From JBFGCT01 sp963825565 (GTDB taxonomy: Bacteria; Actinomycetota; Acidimicrobiia; Acidimicrobiales; Ilumatobacteraceae): 64,000 nt of DNA. Within the stretch, counting starts at the first letter, position 1. Each line of letters begins with the position of its first letter. Under the pieces are notes generated by a model. The model worked only from the letters and a program-made list of their open reading frames with translations, searched no databases and was not told where the DNA came from. The position numbers were made by a program, and so were the translations under genes. Below are positions 1 to 8,295 of the stretch, piece after piece. Location of the stretch: positions 1 through 64,000 of the forward strand of contig CAWGTW010000019.1 in assembly GCA_963825565.1 (NCBI GenBank), read 5' to 3'.

Positions 1-1
1 G

Positions 2-82
2 TCGACGAGCGAGCTGCAACCCTTCGCCGCAACCATCCACGAGCTGCGCACCCACATCCACGAGCAACGAAGGAGCGCCTGA
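2..82 (+). CDS. 3' end of an upstream gene (partial, unidentified)
   Basis: An open frame enters from the left edge and ends with TGA at 80-82, three bases before the next ATG. The 26 visible residues are polar and helical-looking (ending HEQRRSA). This would suit the C-terminus of a small regulator co-transcribed with the oxidoreductase, but too little is present to name a family. The tight spacing and shared direction are the only support for calling it coding. Confidence 0.35.
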   Translation, partial: STSELQPFAATIHELRTHIHEQRRSA

Positions 83-84
83 CC

Positions 85-1074
85 ATGGCAGCGATCCCGG
101 CCACGATGCGAGCCGTCGTGCTCGACGCCCCCGGCCCACCCGACGCGCTCCACGTCCGCGAACTCCCCGTCCCGACCCCACGGGCGGGTGAGGTGTTGAT
201 CGAGATCGAGGCGTTCGGCCTGAACCGCTCCGAACTCCACACCCGCCTCGGTCTCGCCGACGGCGTCACGTTCCCGCGCGTCCTCGGCATCGAAGCCACC
301 GGCACCGTCGCCGCGTGCCCCGGAGGCGAGTACACGGTCGGTCAACAGGTCGCGGCGTTGATGGGTGGCATGGGGCGCACCTACGACGGCGGATACGCCG
401 AATACACCTGCGTTCCCGCACGGCAGGTCGTGCCGTTCACGAGCAGCCTCGACTGGGCGACGCTCGGCGCGGTGCCCGAAATGCTCCAGACCTCACACGG
501 CTCACTCACGATCGGACTCGACGCCCGACCCGGCCAGTCGATCCTCATCCGTGGCGGCACGTCGTCGATCGGGATGGCCACCGCAGTGCTCGCCAAACGA
601 CTCGGCATGACCGTGGTGTCCACCACCCGCAACCCCGACCGGGCCGACGCTCTCCGCCGCATCGGTGTCGACCACGTCCTCGTCGACGACGGCAACATCG
701 CCGACCAAGCCCGCACGATCTTCCCCGTCGGCGTCGACGCGGCACTCGAACTCGTCGGCACCCCGACCCTGCCGGACACGCTGCGAGCGACCCGCGTCCA
801 CGGGGTCGTGTGCTTCACCGGGATGCTGTCCAACCAGTGGACCGTGCGCGACTTCTACCCGATCGAGTACCTGCCACGCGGGGTCCGCCTCACCGCCTAC
901 GGCGGAGACGCCACCGACCTCCCGACCCACGTCCTCCAGGACTTCCTCGACGCCGTCGCGGCGGGCGACGCCATCGTGCCGATCCATCGCACCTACCACC
1001 TCGACCACATCGCCGAAGCACACGCCGACATGGAAGCCGGGCGTGCCACCGGCAAACTCGTCGTCCTGCCATGA
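85..1074 (+). CDS. Zinc-independent alcohol dehydrogenase / quinone oxidoreductase family protein (MDR superfamily)
   Basis: A 329-residue medium-chain dehydrogenase/reductase, a cytosolic NAD(P)H-dependent oxidoreductase. The N-terminal GroES-like domain (about residues 8-125) contains PRVLGIEATG and GGYAEYT. The Rossmann domain follows, with the dinucleotide-binding turn GGTSSIG at about 157-163. The cysteines of zinc-dependent alcohol dehydrogenases are not seen, so a quinone oxidoreductase or enoyl reductase-like reaction is more likely; the substrate is unknown. The ATG lies two bases after the stop of a partial upstream gene, suggesting co-transcription, and AAGGAG at about 70-75 can serve as ribosome binding site. 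The C-terminal LVVLP end is typical of the family. Family assignment is secure, substrate is not. Confidence 0.85.
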   Translation: MAAIPATMRAVVLDAPGPPDALHVRELPVPTPRAGEVLIEIEAFGLNRSELHTRLGLADGVTFPRVLGIEATGTVAACPGGEYTVGQQVAALMGGMGRTYDGGYAEYTCVPARQVVPFTSSLDWATLGAVPEMLQTSHGSLTIGLDARPGQSILIRGGTSSIGMATAVLAKRLGMTVVSTTRNPDRADALRRIGVDHVLVDDGNIADQARTIFPVGVDAALELVGTPTLPDTLRATRVHGVVCFTGMLSNQWTVRDFYPIEYLPRGVRLTAYGGDATDLPTHVLQDFLDAVAAGDAIVPIHRTYHLDHIAEAHADMEAGRATGKLVVLP

Positions 1075-1215
1075 CACCAGCTCGCCCGACCCGGTCCACC
1101 GTGGGCCACGCGCCAGGACGGCTCAGCGCCGCGCAGTAGGGGATGCGTCGACGTGATCGGGGTGAATGCCGGGTTGCGGGCGGCTCGAGGGCTACCCACT
1201 GTCATCGTCGACGGG

Positions 1216-1221
1216 CAGAAT
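1216..1221 (+). promoter_or_regulatory. -10-like box of the DinB-like gene
   Basis: CAGAAT followed by a six-base spacer and ATG 1228. This is a one-mismatch version of the TAnnnT leaderless element. Confidence 0.35.
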
Positions 1222-1227
1222 GCAGGA

Positions 1228-1959
1228 ATGACGATCTCTTCCGGTACCCAGGAGTTCGAGGGCGCAACCTTCGTCGGGACGAGCTTTCGGGGCGCCACCC
1301 TGAGATCGTGCGACGTCAGCGGGGTGACGATGCGCAGCGTCGAGGTGGGCGGGCTCGACATCGACAGCCATGACCTGTTCTTCGGCAGCCTCATCGTCAA
1401 CGGCGTCGACGTGGTGCCGTTCGTCGACGCCGAGCTCAACCGGCAGTTCCCCGGCCGCGAGCTGCAGAAGGCGCAGACGCCGGAGGGCCTGCGGGACGGT
1501 TGGGTGGCGGTGCAGGCTGCGTGGGAGACGACCGTGGCGAACACGCCCGCGGAACTGGTCGACGCCCACGTCGAGGGCGAGTGGTCGCTGGCCCAGACCC
1601 TGCGTCACCTCGTGCTGGCGACCGACGCCTGGCTCCGCGGCGGGATCATGGGGATCGAGCAGCCGTTCCACGAGATCGGCCAGATCTTCGGTGGTGCGGC
1701 CGAGATGGGATTCGACATGTCGATCTTCCAGGCCGACGCGCCGGCGTTCGAGGACATCCTCGCGGTGCGCGCCGAGCGGCAGCAGCTGGTGACCGACTTT
1801 CTGGTCACTGCCACGCCGGAGCTGCTCGCCGAGGAGCGCGACAACCCGTGGGGCGGCGGGGACTGGCATCCCACTGTCGGTGACTGCGTGCGGGTGATCC
1901 TGGAGGAGGAGTGGGCGCACCTGCGCTACGTCCGGCGGGACCTCGCCCTCCTCGGGTGA
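1228..1959 (+). CDS. DinB-like protein with N-terminal pentapeptide-like segment
   Basis: A 243-residue protein. Residues about 9-50 are a short series of pentapeptide-like steps (ATFVGTSFRGATLR and similar). The rest resembles the DinB/maleylpyruvate isomerase-like four-helix fold: a WSLAQTLRHLVLATDAWL helix carrying a conserved-type His, and a later EEEWAHLRYVRRDL helix with a second His. Such proteins bind a metal through three His residues, often with thiol cofactors; the reaction here is unknown. The frame extends upstream to 1153, but ATG 1228 is preferred because it follows a CAGAAT box by six bases, the leaderless spacing seen at many genes here, and because the added residues look non-conserved. 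Confidence 0.6.
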   Translation: MTISSGTQEFEGATFVGTSFRGATLRSCDVSGVTMRSVEVGGLDIDSHDLFFGSLIVNGVDVVPFVDAELNRQFPGRELQKAQTPEGLRDGWVAVQAAWETTVANTPAELVDAHVEGEWSLAQTLRHLVLATDAWLRGGIMGIEQPFHEIGQIFGGAAEMGFDMSIFQADAPAFEDILAVRAERQQLVTDFLVTATPELLAEERDNPWGGGDWHPTVGDCVRVILEEEWAHLRYVRRDLALLG

Positions 1960-2031
1960 ACGGGAGTCACAGGCCCGTCGAGCCGTCCAGCACGGCACGG
2001 ATGCGCTCGCTGACCCGCTCGGGAATGTGCG

Positions 2032-2442
2032 TCAGAGCGAATCGTCGGGGAACAGGCAGAAGGGGTGGCCCTCGGGGTCGAGCATCACCGTCACCTCGGC
2101 CTGCGGTTGGTGTTCAGCCACCCGTGCGCCCTGGTCAACCGCCCACTGGATGCCGGCGTCGAGGTCAGCGACACCGACATCGAGGTGCATCATCATGAGC
2201 TGCTCGCCGGCGACGCTCGGCCACACGGGCGGTCGATAGTGCGGGTCCCACTGCACCTCGATCTTCAAGTCGCCCGCCGGCGACCGCAGTAGTGCCCAAC
2301 CGTCGGTCGATGGCTGGCCGGGTCTCGGGCCTTCGCTGCGAGCGATCGACCAACCGAGCAGCCGCTCGTAGAACTCGGCCAGCGCGATGGGATCGGCAGC
2401 GTCCAGTGTGGGTCCGCAGACGCGCATGGCGGGTCGATCCAT
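2032..2442 (-). CDS. VOC superfamily (glyoxalase/bleomycin resistance-like) protein
   Basis: A 136-residue protein with the paired beta-alpha-beta-beta-beta modules of the vicinal oxygen chelate fold. The first module begins PTLDAADPIALAEFYERLLG. The second contains MMMHLDVGVADLDAGIQWAV and ends LDPEGHPFCLFPD, a hallmark of actinobacterial VOC proteins. Metal-binding His and Glu candidates are present (MHLDV, EVQWD), but the substrate cannot be read. The start at 2442 is chosen because GAGAAT lies six bases upstream on this strand. ATG at 2427 is an alternative. The small membrane protein gene lies upstream on the same strand, 85 bases away. Confidence 0.75.
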   Translation of the reverse strand: MDRPAMRVCGPTLDAADPIALAEFYERLLGWSIARSEGPRPGQPSTDGWALLRSPAGDLKIEVQWDPHYRPPVWPSVAGEQLMMMHLDVGVADLDAGIQWAVDQGARVAEHQPQAEVTVMLDPEGHPFCLFPDDSL

Positions 2443-2448
2443 CCGATG

Positions 2449-2454
2449 ATTCTC
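2449..2454 (-). promoter_or_regulatory. -10-like box of the VOC gene
   Basis: On the minus strand GAGAAT is followed by six bases and ATG at 2442. One mismatch to TAnnnT. Confidence 0.35.
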
Positions 2455-2527
2455 GCGCGACGGCCGCACGCGCTCACCGCAACCAGACCGAACCTCCGCG
2501 TTCGGGGCGATTCGCCGAAACCCGGCG

Positions 2528-3079
2528 CTACAGCACCGAGCCGCGCGGCGGGGCGCAGCTCGGCATCTCGTTGTCGCCGGCGAAGGTCTCGATCCGCTCG
2601 GTGATCGGCACGCCGTCGACGGCGGTCTCGGTGAACGGCCCGTCGATGCCACCGCGCAGCCGCTCGGCGTATGCGTACCGGTCGTCGAGCAGGGTGCGGT
2701 AGTCGGCCTCCCAGTCCGGCACGATCGCCTGGCCCTTCGCATCGGCCGGACGGACGGCGACCACCTGGTCGAGCATCGCCGCCAGGAGATCGGTCGACCG
2801 GACGACGAGATCGGCGCGTACGGCGAGGTCCGGTGACGCCTGCGCGTCGAGCGCTCCCAGCTCGACCTTGGTGGCCGCACAGATCGACTCGGCGCGCTGC
2901 GCCCACTCCCGGTCGTCGATCCGGTTGATCGCCTCCTTCGAGGCGAAGAACAGCGCCCAGATCCAGAACGCGGCGAACCCGAGCATCACCGCACCGATCA
3001 GCAGGCCCCGCCAGGTGACCCCCCGCCGCTCGGGCGCCCGGTCGGCCACCGGGAGTTCGACGTCGGGCGGTGTGACCAC
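2528..3079 (-). CDS. Hypothetical single-pass membrane protein
   Basis: A 183-residue protein not matched to a named family. After a short cytoplasmic leader there is one strongly hydrophobic helix at about residues 25-46 (LLIGAVMLGFAAFWIWALFF). A mostly helical, charged extracytoplasmic part follows, with two cysteines (SICAAT and PSCAPP) that could form a disulfide. An N-in single-pass anchor is likely. The frame is open up to 3166, but GTG 3079 is chosen because TAGCGT lies eight bases upstream on this strand. With this start the gene is divergent from the ABC exporter at 3124 and does not overlap it. Confidence 0.6.
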   Translation of the reverse strand: MVTPPDVELPVADRAPERRGVTWRGLLIGAVMLGFAAFWIWALFFASKEAINRIDDREWAQRAESICAATKVELGALDAQASPDLAVRADLVVRSTDLLAAMLDQVVAVRPADAKGQAIVPDWEADYRTLLDDRYAYAERLRGGIDGPFTETAVDGVPITERIETFAGDNEMPSCAPPRGSVL

Positions 3080-3087
3080 AACCCCCG

Positions 3088-3093
3088 ACGCTA
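3088..3093 (-). promoter_or_regulatory. -10 box (leaderless) of the small membrane protein gene
   Basis: TAGCGT on the minus strand, eight bases before GTG 3079. It lies back to back with the box of the ABC exporter. Confidence 0.55.
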
Positions 3094-3110
3094 CGGCGCC
3101 AACCCGCTGG

Positions 3111-3116
3111 TAGAAA
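3111..3116 (+). promoter_or_regulatory. -10 box (leaderless) of the ABC exporter operon
   Basis: TAGAAA seven bases before GTG 3124. The last position deviates from TAnnnT, but spacing and context fit. Confidence 0.45.
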
Positions 3117-3123
3117 CGCGGGC

Positions 3124-4926
3124 GTGGATCCCGGCTCCGGCGAGGATGCGGCACGCGAGCCGGCACAGACGTACCTCGCGCGCGCCCGTCGCAACTGGCA
3201 CCTGATCCGGTCGATGGTCGGGCTCCACCCGCGGTTGTTCATCCTCGCCGTGCTCGGCGCGGCGGGCTTCGCGGTGTCGACCGTCGCCTCCAGCTTCGCC
3301 ATCCGGTGGGTGATCGACGAGGCGATCGTTCCGCGCTTCGAGGAGGGTTCGGTGCCGGTCGGTACGGTCGCCACCGCCATCGGCATCATCATCGGGATCG
3401 GCGTCATCCGCGCGGCGACCGTCGTCGTCCGCCGCGGGTTCGCGTCGATGGCGATGTGGCGCGTCGCCCAGACGTACACCAACGAGGTGCTCGATCAGCT
3501 CGTCCGCCAGCCGGTTACCTGGCACCGGCGCCGCGCCGACGGCGACCTCGTCGCCCGAGCCGGCGTCGACACCGAGACGACCGTCAACGTGCTCGCTCCC
3601 ATCCCGTTCGCCACGAGCACGGTGATCATGATCGTGATCACGACCGTCTGGCTGTTCCTGATCGACGTTCCGCTCGGCGTGCTGGCGATCCTCGTCTTCC
3701 CGATCCTGATCGGCACCAACGTCATCTACGAGCGCGTGGTCGCCGGGCACTTCACCCGGGCTCAGCAGCAGCTCGGCGACTTCTCGGCGGCGGTCCACGA
3801 GAGCTTCGAAGGAGTGCAACTCGTCAAGGCCTACGGGGCCGAGGAGCGCGAAGCCGAGCGCCTTGGCGTGCTCGCCGACCGCGTCCGCAGGTCGCGGGTC
3901 CGGGCGATCGAGCTGCGGAGCTGGTTCGAGGCGCTGCTCGAGTTGATCCCGACCGCGACCAACATCGCCATCGTCGTCCTCGGCTTCGTGCGCATCGACT
4001 CCGGCAACATGACGATCGGCGAGCTGTCGAGCGTGATCTTCCTGTTCACGCTGCTCGTGTTGCCCCTGCGCCTCATCGGCTACGCGCTGTCCGAACTGCC
4101 GCGGTCGATGTCGGCGTGGCAGCGCATCCAGGAGGTGGTCAACGAGCCGCTCGAGGACGACCCGCGCGCGGCGATCCGCCCGGCGCCGCCCGGAGTGGGT
4201 GCGGCGTTGCACGACGTGTCGTTCGTCCACGAGGGGAGCGAGCAGGCGGCGGTCCTCGACATCGACCTCACCATCCCGGCCGGCACGGTCACCGCCCTGG
4301 TCGGCCCGACCGGGTCGGGCAAGAGCACCGTCGTCGACCTGCTCGCCGGCCTCGTCGCACCGACCGGCGGGTACATCGAGTTGACTGCGGGCACACACTG
4401 CGTCGTCTTCCAGGAAGCGTTCCTGCTCGCCGGCGACGTGCGGGCCAACGTCGAGTTCGGGCACCCGGCGTCCGACGCCGAGCTGTGGGAGGCGCTCCGG
4501 CTGGCAGCCGGCGACCGGTTCGTCCGCCACCTGCCGAACGGGCTCGACACGATCGTCGGCGAGCGGGGCGTCAGCCTCAGCGGGGGTCAACGTCAGCGCG
4601 TCGCCCTCGCCAGGGCGCTGGCCAGGCGGCCGGCGTTGCTGATCCTCGACGACACCACCTCGGCGCTCGATCCGACGACCGAGGCGACCGTGCTGGCCAA
4701 CCTGCGCGCGGCGTTCGCCGACACGACCGTGATCATGGTGGCGTCGCGACCGTCGACGATCGCACTCGCCGACGACGTCGTGTTCTTCGTCGACGGCCGC
4801 GCTGCGGCCCACGGCACCCACGATGAGCTGATGGCCGCCGTCCCGGAATACCGCGAGTTGGTCAGGGCGTTCGAGGCCGACCGGACTCCGGCCGCGGGCG
4901 GGCTTCGGACGGAGCTGGTCCGATGA
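3124..4926 (+). CDS. ABC exporter half-transporter, degenerate NBD subunit
   Basis: A 600-residue type IV exporter subunit with six transmembrane helices (about residues 30-310) followed by a nucleotide-binding domain. Walker A GPTGSGKST lies at about 394-402, Q-loop VVFQEAFLL, signature LSGGQ at about 484, then Walker B LLILDD. The residue after Walker B is Asp (LILDDTTSALD) where catalytic Glu is usual, and the H-loop His is replaced (VASRPST instead of an AHRLS motif). The composite site that uses these residues should therefore hydrolyse poorly. ATGA overlap (4923-4926) couples it to the second subunit, so the pair forms a heterodimeric inner-membrane exporter. Substrate unknown; drug, lipid or peptide export are all possible. 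Confidence 0.9.
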   Translation: MDPGSGEDAAREPAQTYLARARRNWHLIRSMVGLHPRLFILAVLGAAGFAVSTVASSFAIRWVIDEAIVPRFEEGSVPVGTVATAIGIIIGIGVIRAATVVVRRGFASMAMWRVAQTYTNEVLDQLVRQPVTWHRRRADGDLVARAGVDTETTVNVLAPIPFATSTVIMIVITTVWLFLIDVPLGVLAILVFPILIGTNVIYERVVAGHFTRAQQQLGDFSAAVHESFEGVQLVKAYGAEEREAERLGVLADRVRRSRVRAIELRSWFEALLELIPTATNIAIVVLGFVRIDSGNMTIGELSSVIFLFTLLVLPLRLIGYALSELPRSMSAWQRIQEVVNEPLEDDPRAAIRPAPPGVGAALHDVSFVHEGSEQAAVLDIDLTIPAGTVTALVGPTGSGKSTVVDLLAGLVAPTGGYIELTAGTHCVVFQEAFLLAGDVRANVEFGHPASDAELWEALRLAAGDRFVRHLPNGLDTIVGERGVSLSGGQRQRVALARALARRPALLILDDTTSALDPTTEATVLANLRAAFADTTVIMVASRPSTIALADDVVFFVDGRAAAHGTHDELMAAVPEYRELVRAFEADRTPAAGGLRTELVR

Positions 4927-6836
4927 CAACGATCGATCCGACGATCGCCGCCCGTGCGGGGACGCTGACCGGGCCGAGCACCGATTCGGCCGTCCGCACG
5001 ATCGGTCGGGGGTTGGAGATCGCCCCGGTCCTCCGCCAAGGGCTGCTGCTGACGTGGGTACTCGCCGCGGTCGGTGCGGCGGGGCGGGTCGTCGTGCCGA
5101 TCCTGCTCCAGCAGGCGATCGACCGGGGGATCGTCGAGCCGAGCGGAGAGGTTCGCGTCGGCTTCGTCGTTCGTCTCTCGCTGGTCGCCCTGGTCGCCGT
5201 CGTCGTCTCCGCGCTGGCGTTCCGCCAGGCGGCGTTCCGGCTCGGGGTCCGCAGCGAGCAGGCGTTGTTCGATCTGCGCGTCGAGCTGATCGATCACATC
5301 GAGCGCCTCAGCCTCGCCGACCACAACGAGGAGCGTCGCGGCGGGCTGGTCGCTCGCGTCACGTCCGACATCGAGACCCTGGCCCGGTTCTTCCAGTGGG
5401 GCGGGTTGGCCTGGTTGCTCGACGGGACGCTGATGTTCATCGTCGGCGGCGTGATGCTCGCCTACAACTGGGTCCTGGCACTGATCGCGTTCGCCGTGGC
5501 GATGCCGCTCGCGCTCGTGCTGCGGCTGGTCCAGACACACCTCGTCGCGGCCTATGACCTGTCCCGGCACCGCAACGGGGAGATGCTCGGCGCGATCGCC
5601 GAGGTCGTCTCGGGGGCGGACACGATCCGGGCCTACGACGCAGGCGAGCTTCTGCGGACCGACGTCCGCGACAGCGTCGAGCAGAAGACGTCGGCGCAGA
5701 TCCGGGCAGCGCTCCTCGGTGCGATCCTGTTCCCGAGCGGGGAGGTGTTCTCGGTCTTCACGATCAGCGCGGTGGTCGGCGTCGGGGTGTGGATGGGGCC
5801 GGCCAGCGGGCTGACCGCGGGTGCCCTCGTCGGGTTCGTGTTCCTCACCTACCGGTTCCTCGAACCGATCGCCGAGTTCGTCGAGGTACTCGACCAGACC
5901 CAGTCGGCGGTCGCCGGCCTGCGGCGCGTGCTGTCGGTGCTCGACATGCCGGTCGGGCCGCCGCCTGCCGCCGAACCGGTCCCGCTACCGGCCGGGAAGC
6001 TGGCGATCGACATCCGCGACGTGTCGTTCTCGTACCGCAGCCGCGACCGCGACGGGTCCGAGGACCTCGTCCTGAAGCACGTCGAGCTGTCGATCCCACC
6101 CGGGCAGAACCTCGCGCTGGTCGGTGCGACCGGCTCGGGCAAGACCACGCTCGGCCGGCTGATCGCCCGGTTCGCCGATCCGACGGTCGGGGAGATCGAC
6201 CTCGGAGGGGTCCCGCTGACCTGCGTCGACAACCGCGAGCTGCGCTCCCGCCTGACCGTCGTGTCGCAGGAGCCGTTCCTGTTCGACGACTCGATCGCCG
6301 CCAACATCGCGTTCGGCCGGCACGGCGCGACCGCCGCGGAGGTCGAGCGCGTCGTCGACGACCTGCACGTCCGGGACTGGGTCGACGGGCTCGCCGACCA
6401 CCTCGACACACGGGTCGGCCAGCGTGGCGAGCGGCTCTCCGCCGGCGAGCGACAACTCGTCGCCCTGCTGCGGGCCGGTATCGCCGACCCCGACGTGCTG
6501 ATCCTCGACGAGGCCACGTCGTCGGTCGACGCGCTGACCGAGGTCCGGATCGGGCGCGCCCTGGACGCGCTCGCCGCATCGCGCACGACGATCGCCATCG
6601 CCCACCGGCTCTCGACAGCGGCCCGCGCCGATCGCGTGATCGTGCTCGATTCCGGTGTCGTCGTCGAGGACGGCCGGCACGATGCGCTGGTGGCGGCCGG
6701 AGGCGTCTACGGGCGGCTGTACGACGCGTGGGTGTCGTCGACGACCATCGACTCCGCCGGATCAGTTCTCGACTTCGACGCCGAAGGGCAGCGGCCCATC
6801 GACACGCTCGACGACGCAGTCGACATCGTCGAGTGA
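4923..6836 (+). CDS. ABC exporter half-transporter, catalytically intact NBD subunit
   Basis: A 637-residue partner of the preceding gene. It has six transmembrane helices (about 35-320) and an NBD with Walker A GATGSGKTT (about 401-409), Q-loop VVSQEPFLF, Walker B VLILDEATSSVD with the catalytic Glu, and an intact H-loop (IAIAHRLST). Its signature is LSAGE rather than LSGGQ, the usual partner-type deviation in heterodimeric exporters, so one composite site combines the good Walker residues here with LSGGQ of the partner. Translation starts inside the previous stop (ATGA). About 35 extra acidic residues follow the NBD. The last 75 bases overlap the 3' end of the opposite-strand gene. Confidence 0.9.
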   Translation: MTTIDPTIAARAGTLTGPSTDSAVRTIGRGLEIAPVLRQGLLLTWVLAAVGAAGRVVVPILLQQAIDRGIVEPSGEVRVGFVVRLSLVALVAVVVSALAFRQAAFRLGVRSEQALFDLRVELIDHIERLSLADHNEERRGGLVARVTSDIETLARFFQWGGLAWLLDGTLMFIVGGVMLAYNWVLALIAFAVAMPLALVLRLVQTHLVAAYDLSRHRNGEMLGAIAEVVSGADTIRAYDAGELLRTDVRDSVEQKTSAQIRAALLGAILFPSGEVFSVFTISAVVGVGVWMGPASGLTAGALVGFVFLTYRFLEPIAEFVEVLDQTQSAVAGLRRVLSVLDMPVGPPPAAEPVPLPAGKLAIDIRDVSFSYRSRDRDGSEDLVLKHVELSIPPGQNLALVGATGSGKTTLGRLIARFADPTVGEIDLGGVPLTCVDNRELRSRLTVVSQEPFLFDDSIAANIAFGRHGATAAEVERVVDDLHVRDWVDGLADHLDTRVGQRGERLSAGERQLVALLRAGIADPDVLILDEATSSVDALTEVRIGRALDALAASRTTIAIAHRLSTAARADRVIVLDSGVVVEDGRHDALVAAGGVYGRLYDAWVSSTTIDSAGSVLDFDAEGQRPIDTLDDAVDIVE

Positions 6837-7508
6837 GATCGGCCGGGAAAGGGCGAACGGCGCCGAACCGCCGGGCGGCACGCCCTCGACCGACACCCGC
6901 CCGCGGCGGTCCGCGTTGTCGGTGCCCGGACGGACGAAGCCGATCCGGATCGAGTAGTCGCCGGTCTCGTCACCCAGGTTCGTGATCCGACCCTGCACGG
7001 TCGCCATCGCCCCGACCACCCCGCACTCCTCGATCTCCGTCGTCGACGGCTGCGGGTTCGTGTAGCGATCGATCGCCCGGGCGAACACGACGGTCAGCAC
7101 CACACCGCCGACGCACACCAGCATGCCGATGAATCCGGTGATGATCCCGGCGGTGGCGAACCCGGAACGGCGCCCGGTCACCTTCGATCGCGCCCGGCCC
7201 ACGAAGCCGAACACGACCGCCAGGACGGCGGCGACGGCGGCGCCGGCGACGATGTAGGGGACCCACCCGAGCGCGATCGACGCGATGCCGAGCACCAGCG
7301 CGGCGACCGCAGGACCGTTGCCGGGCCGATCGGCTGCCCGCGGCGGGCGCGACGACGGTGCGGTGCCGGCGGGATCGATGTAGCGATCGCCGTCGGTGCT
7401 GACGTCGGCCGTCCAAGCGGACCCGTTGTGGTAGCGCAGCTCGAACCGCCCGGCCGGGTCGGGATACCAGCCGGCGACGATGCCGGGGCTGGTGCTCGGG
7501 TCGCTCAC
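6762..7508 (-). CDS. DUF2510 / DUF4190-like membrane protein
   Basis: A 248-residue protein. Residues about 8-38 form a DUF2510 motif (AGWYPDPAGR..ELRYHNGSAWT), typical of actinobacterial membrane proteins. A Pro/Arg-rich linker follows, then four hydrophobic stretches in two pairs. The first pair starts AVAALVLGIASIALGW and the second GFATAGIITGFIGMLVC, resembling DUF4190. An extracytoplasmic C-terminal domain follows. GTG 7508 is chosen over the longer open frame because TAACGT lies seven bases upstream. It is divergent from the histidine phosphatase gene and overlaps the ABC exporter gene tail-to-tail. Function unknown. Confidence 0.75.
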   Translation of the reverse strand: MSDPSTSPGIVAGWYPDPAGRFELRYHNGSAWTADVSTDGDRYIDPAGTAPSSRPPRAADRPGNGPAVAALVLGIASIALGWVPYIVAGAAVAAVLAVVFGFVGRARSKVTGRRSGFATAGIITGFIGMLVCVGGVVLTVVFARAIDRYTNPQPSTTEIEECGVVGAMATVQGRITNLGDETGDYSIRIGFVRPGTDNADRRGRVSVEGVPPGGSAPFALSRPISLDDVDCVVERVDGPLPFGVEVEN

Positions 7509-7515
7509 CGCGGGG

Positions 7516-7521
7516 ACGTTA
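7516..7521 (-). promoter_or_regulatory. -10 box (leaderless) of the DUF2510 gene
   Basis: TAACGT on the minus strand, seven bases before GTG 7508. Confidence 0.55.
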
Positions 7522-7555
7522 TCCGTGCGAGGTGGGCAGCGTCGGCGGCGCTGCG

Positions 7556-7561
7556 TACAGT
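7556..7561 (+). promoter_or_regulatory. -10 box (leaderless) of the first histidine phosphatase gene
   Basis: TACAGT, eight bases before ATG 7570. Confidence 0.55.
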
Positions 7562-7569
7562 CGGCCGTG

Positions 7570-8247
7570 ATGGAGCTCGTACTGATCCGCCACGGCCAGC
7601 CCGAGTGGGTGCGCGACGGGCTCAACGTCGTCGACCCGCCGCTCACCGCGCTCGGCCATCGGCAGGCCGAACGGCTGGCGGCCGCGCTGGCCGCGGAGCA
7701 CTTCGACGAGGTGCTCGTGTCCCCGCTGCACCGCGCCCGGCTGACCGCCGCGCCGCTGCTCGTCGCGCTCGGGCGTGACGAGGTGATCGATCCGTGGCTC
7801 GAGGAGATCCGCGATCCGGGCTGGCACGGCACGCCGGCGGAGAAGGCCGAGCAGGCGTACGCCGAGATGCGCGGCCGGCCGCCCGAGGATCGCTGGCACG
7901 GGCTGGACGGTGGCGAGTCGATCCGCGACTTCACCGACCGGATCCACGTGGGTGCGACCGACTTCCTCGGCGCCAGGGGCGTCGAGCGGGCCGATCACGA
8001 GCTGCCGATCTGGAAGATCGCCGAACCGGGGGCGCGCATCGCACTCGTCGCCCACGCCGGCACCAACTCGGTGACGATCTGCCACCTGCTCGGGCTCCAG
8101 CCGACACCGTGGGAGTGGGAGCGCTTCGTGCTCGGCCACACGTCGGTCAGCCGGCTGGAGGCGCTCCCGGTCGGCGGCGGGTTCACCTTCAGCCTCTGCA
8201 AGCTGTCCGACGTCGAGCACCTCGACCGTGACGAGCGCACCCGCTGA
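7570..8247 (+). CDS. Histidine phosphatase family protein (phosphoglycerate mutase-like)
   Basis: A 225-residue cytosolic phosphatase of the phosphoglycerate mutase branch. The catalytic RHG triplet is at residues 7-9 (LVLIRHGQPEW). LTALGHRQAE and VSPLHRARLT provide the phosphate-pocket Arg, and a second catalytic His lies in LVAHAGTNSV. The substrate is not evident; a small phospho-compound is likely. ATG 7570 begins exactly at the conserved beta strand and is preceded by a leaderless promoter box. A second family member lies at 30456-31082, only distantly similar. Confidence 0.85.
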   Translation: MELVLIRHGQPEWVRDGLNVVDPPLTALGHRQAERLAAALAAEHFDEVLVSPLHRARLTAAPLLVALGRDEVIDPWLEEIRDPGWHGTPAEKAEQAYAEMRGRPPEDRWHGLDGGESIRDFTDRIHVGATDFLGARGVERADHELPIWKIAEPGARIALVAHAGTNSVTICHLLGLQPTPWEWERFVLGHTSVSRLEALPVGGGFTFSLCKLSDVEHLDRDERTR

Positions 8248-8283
8248 CGATCCTGCGGTCCTCGCGATCAGGTCCTGGCGGTC

Positions 8284-8289
8284 TACCGT
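8284..8289 (+). promoter_or_regulatory. -10 box (leaderless) of the methyltransferase gene
   Basis: TACCGT, six bases before ATG 8296. Confidence 0.55.
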
Positions 8290-8295
8290 CGTGGC

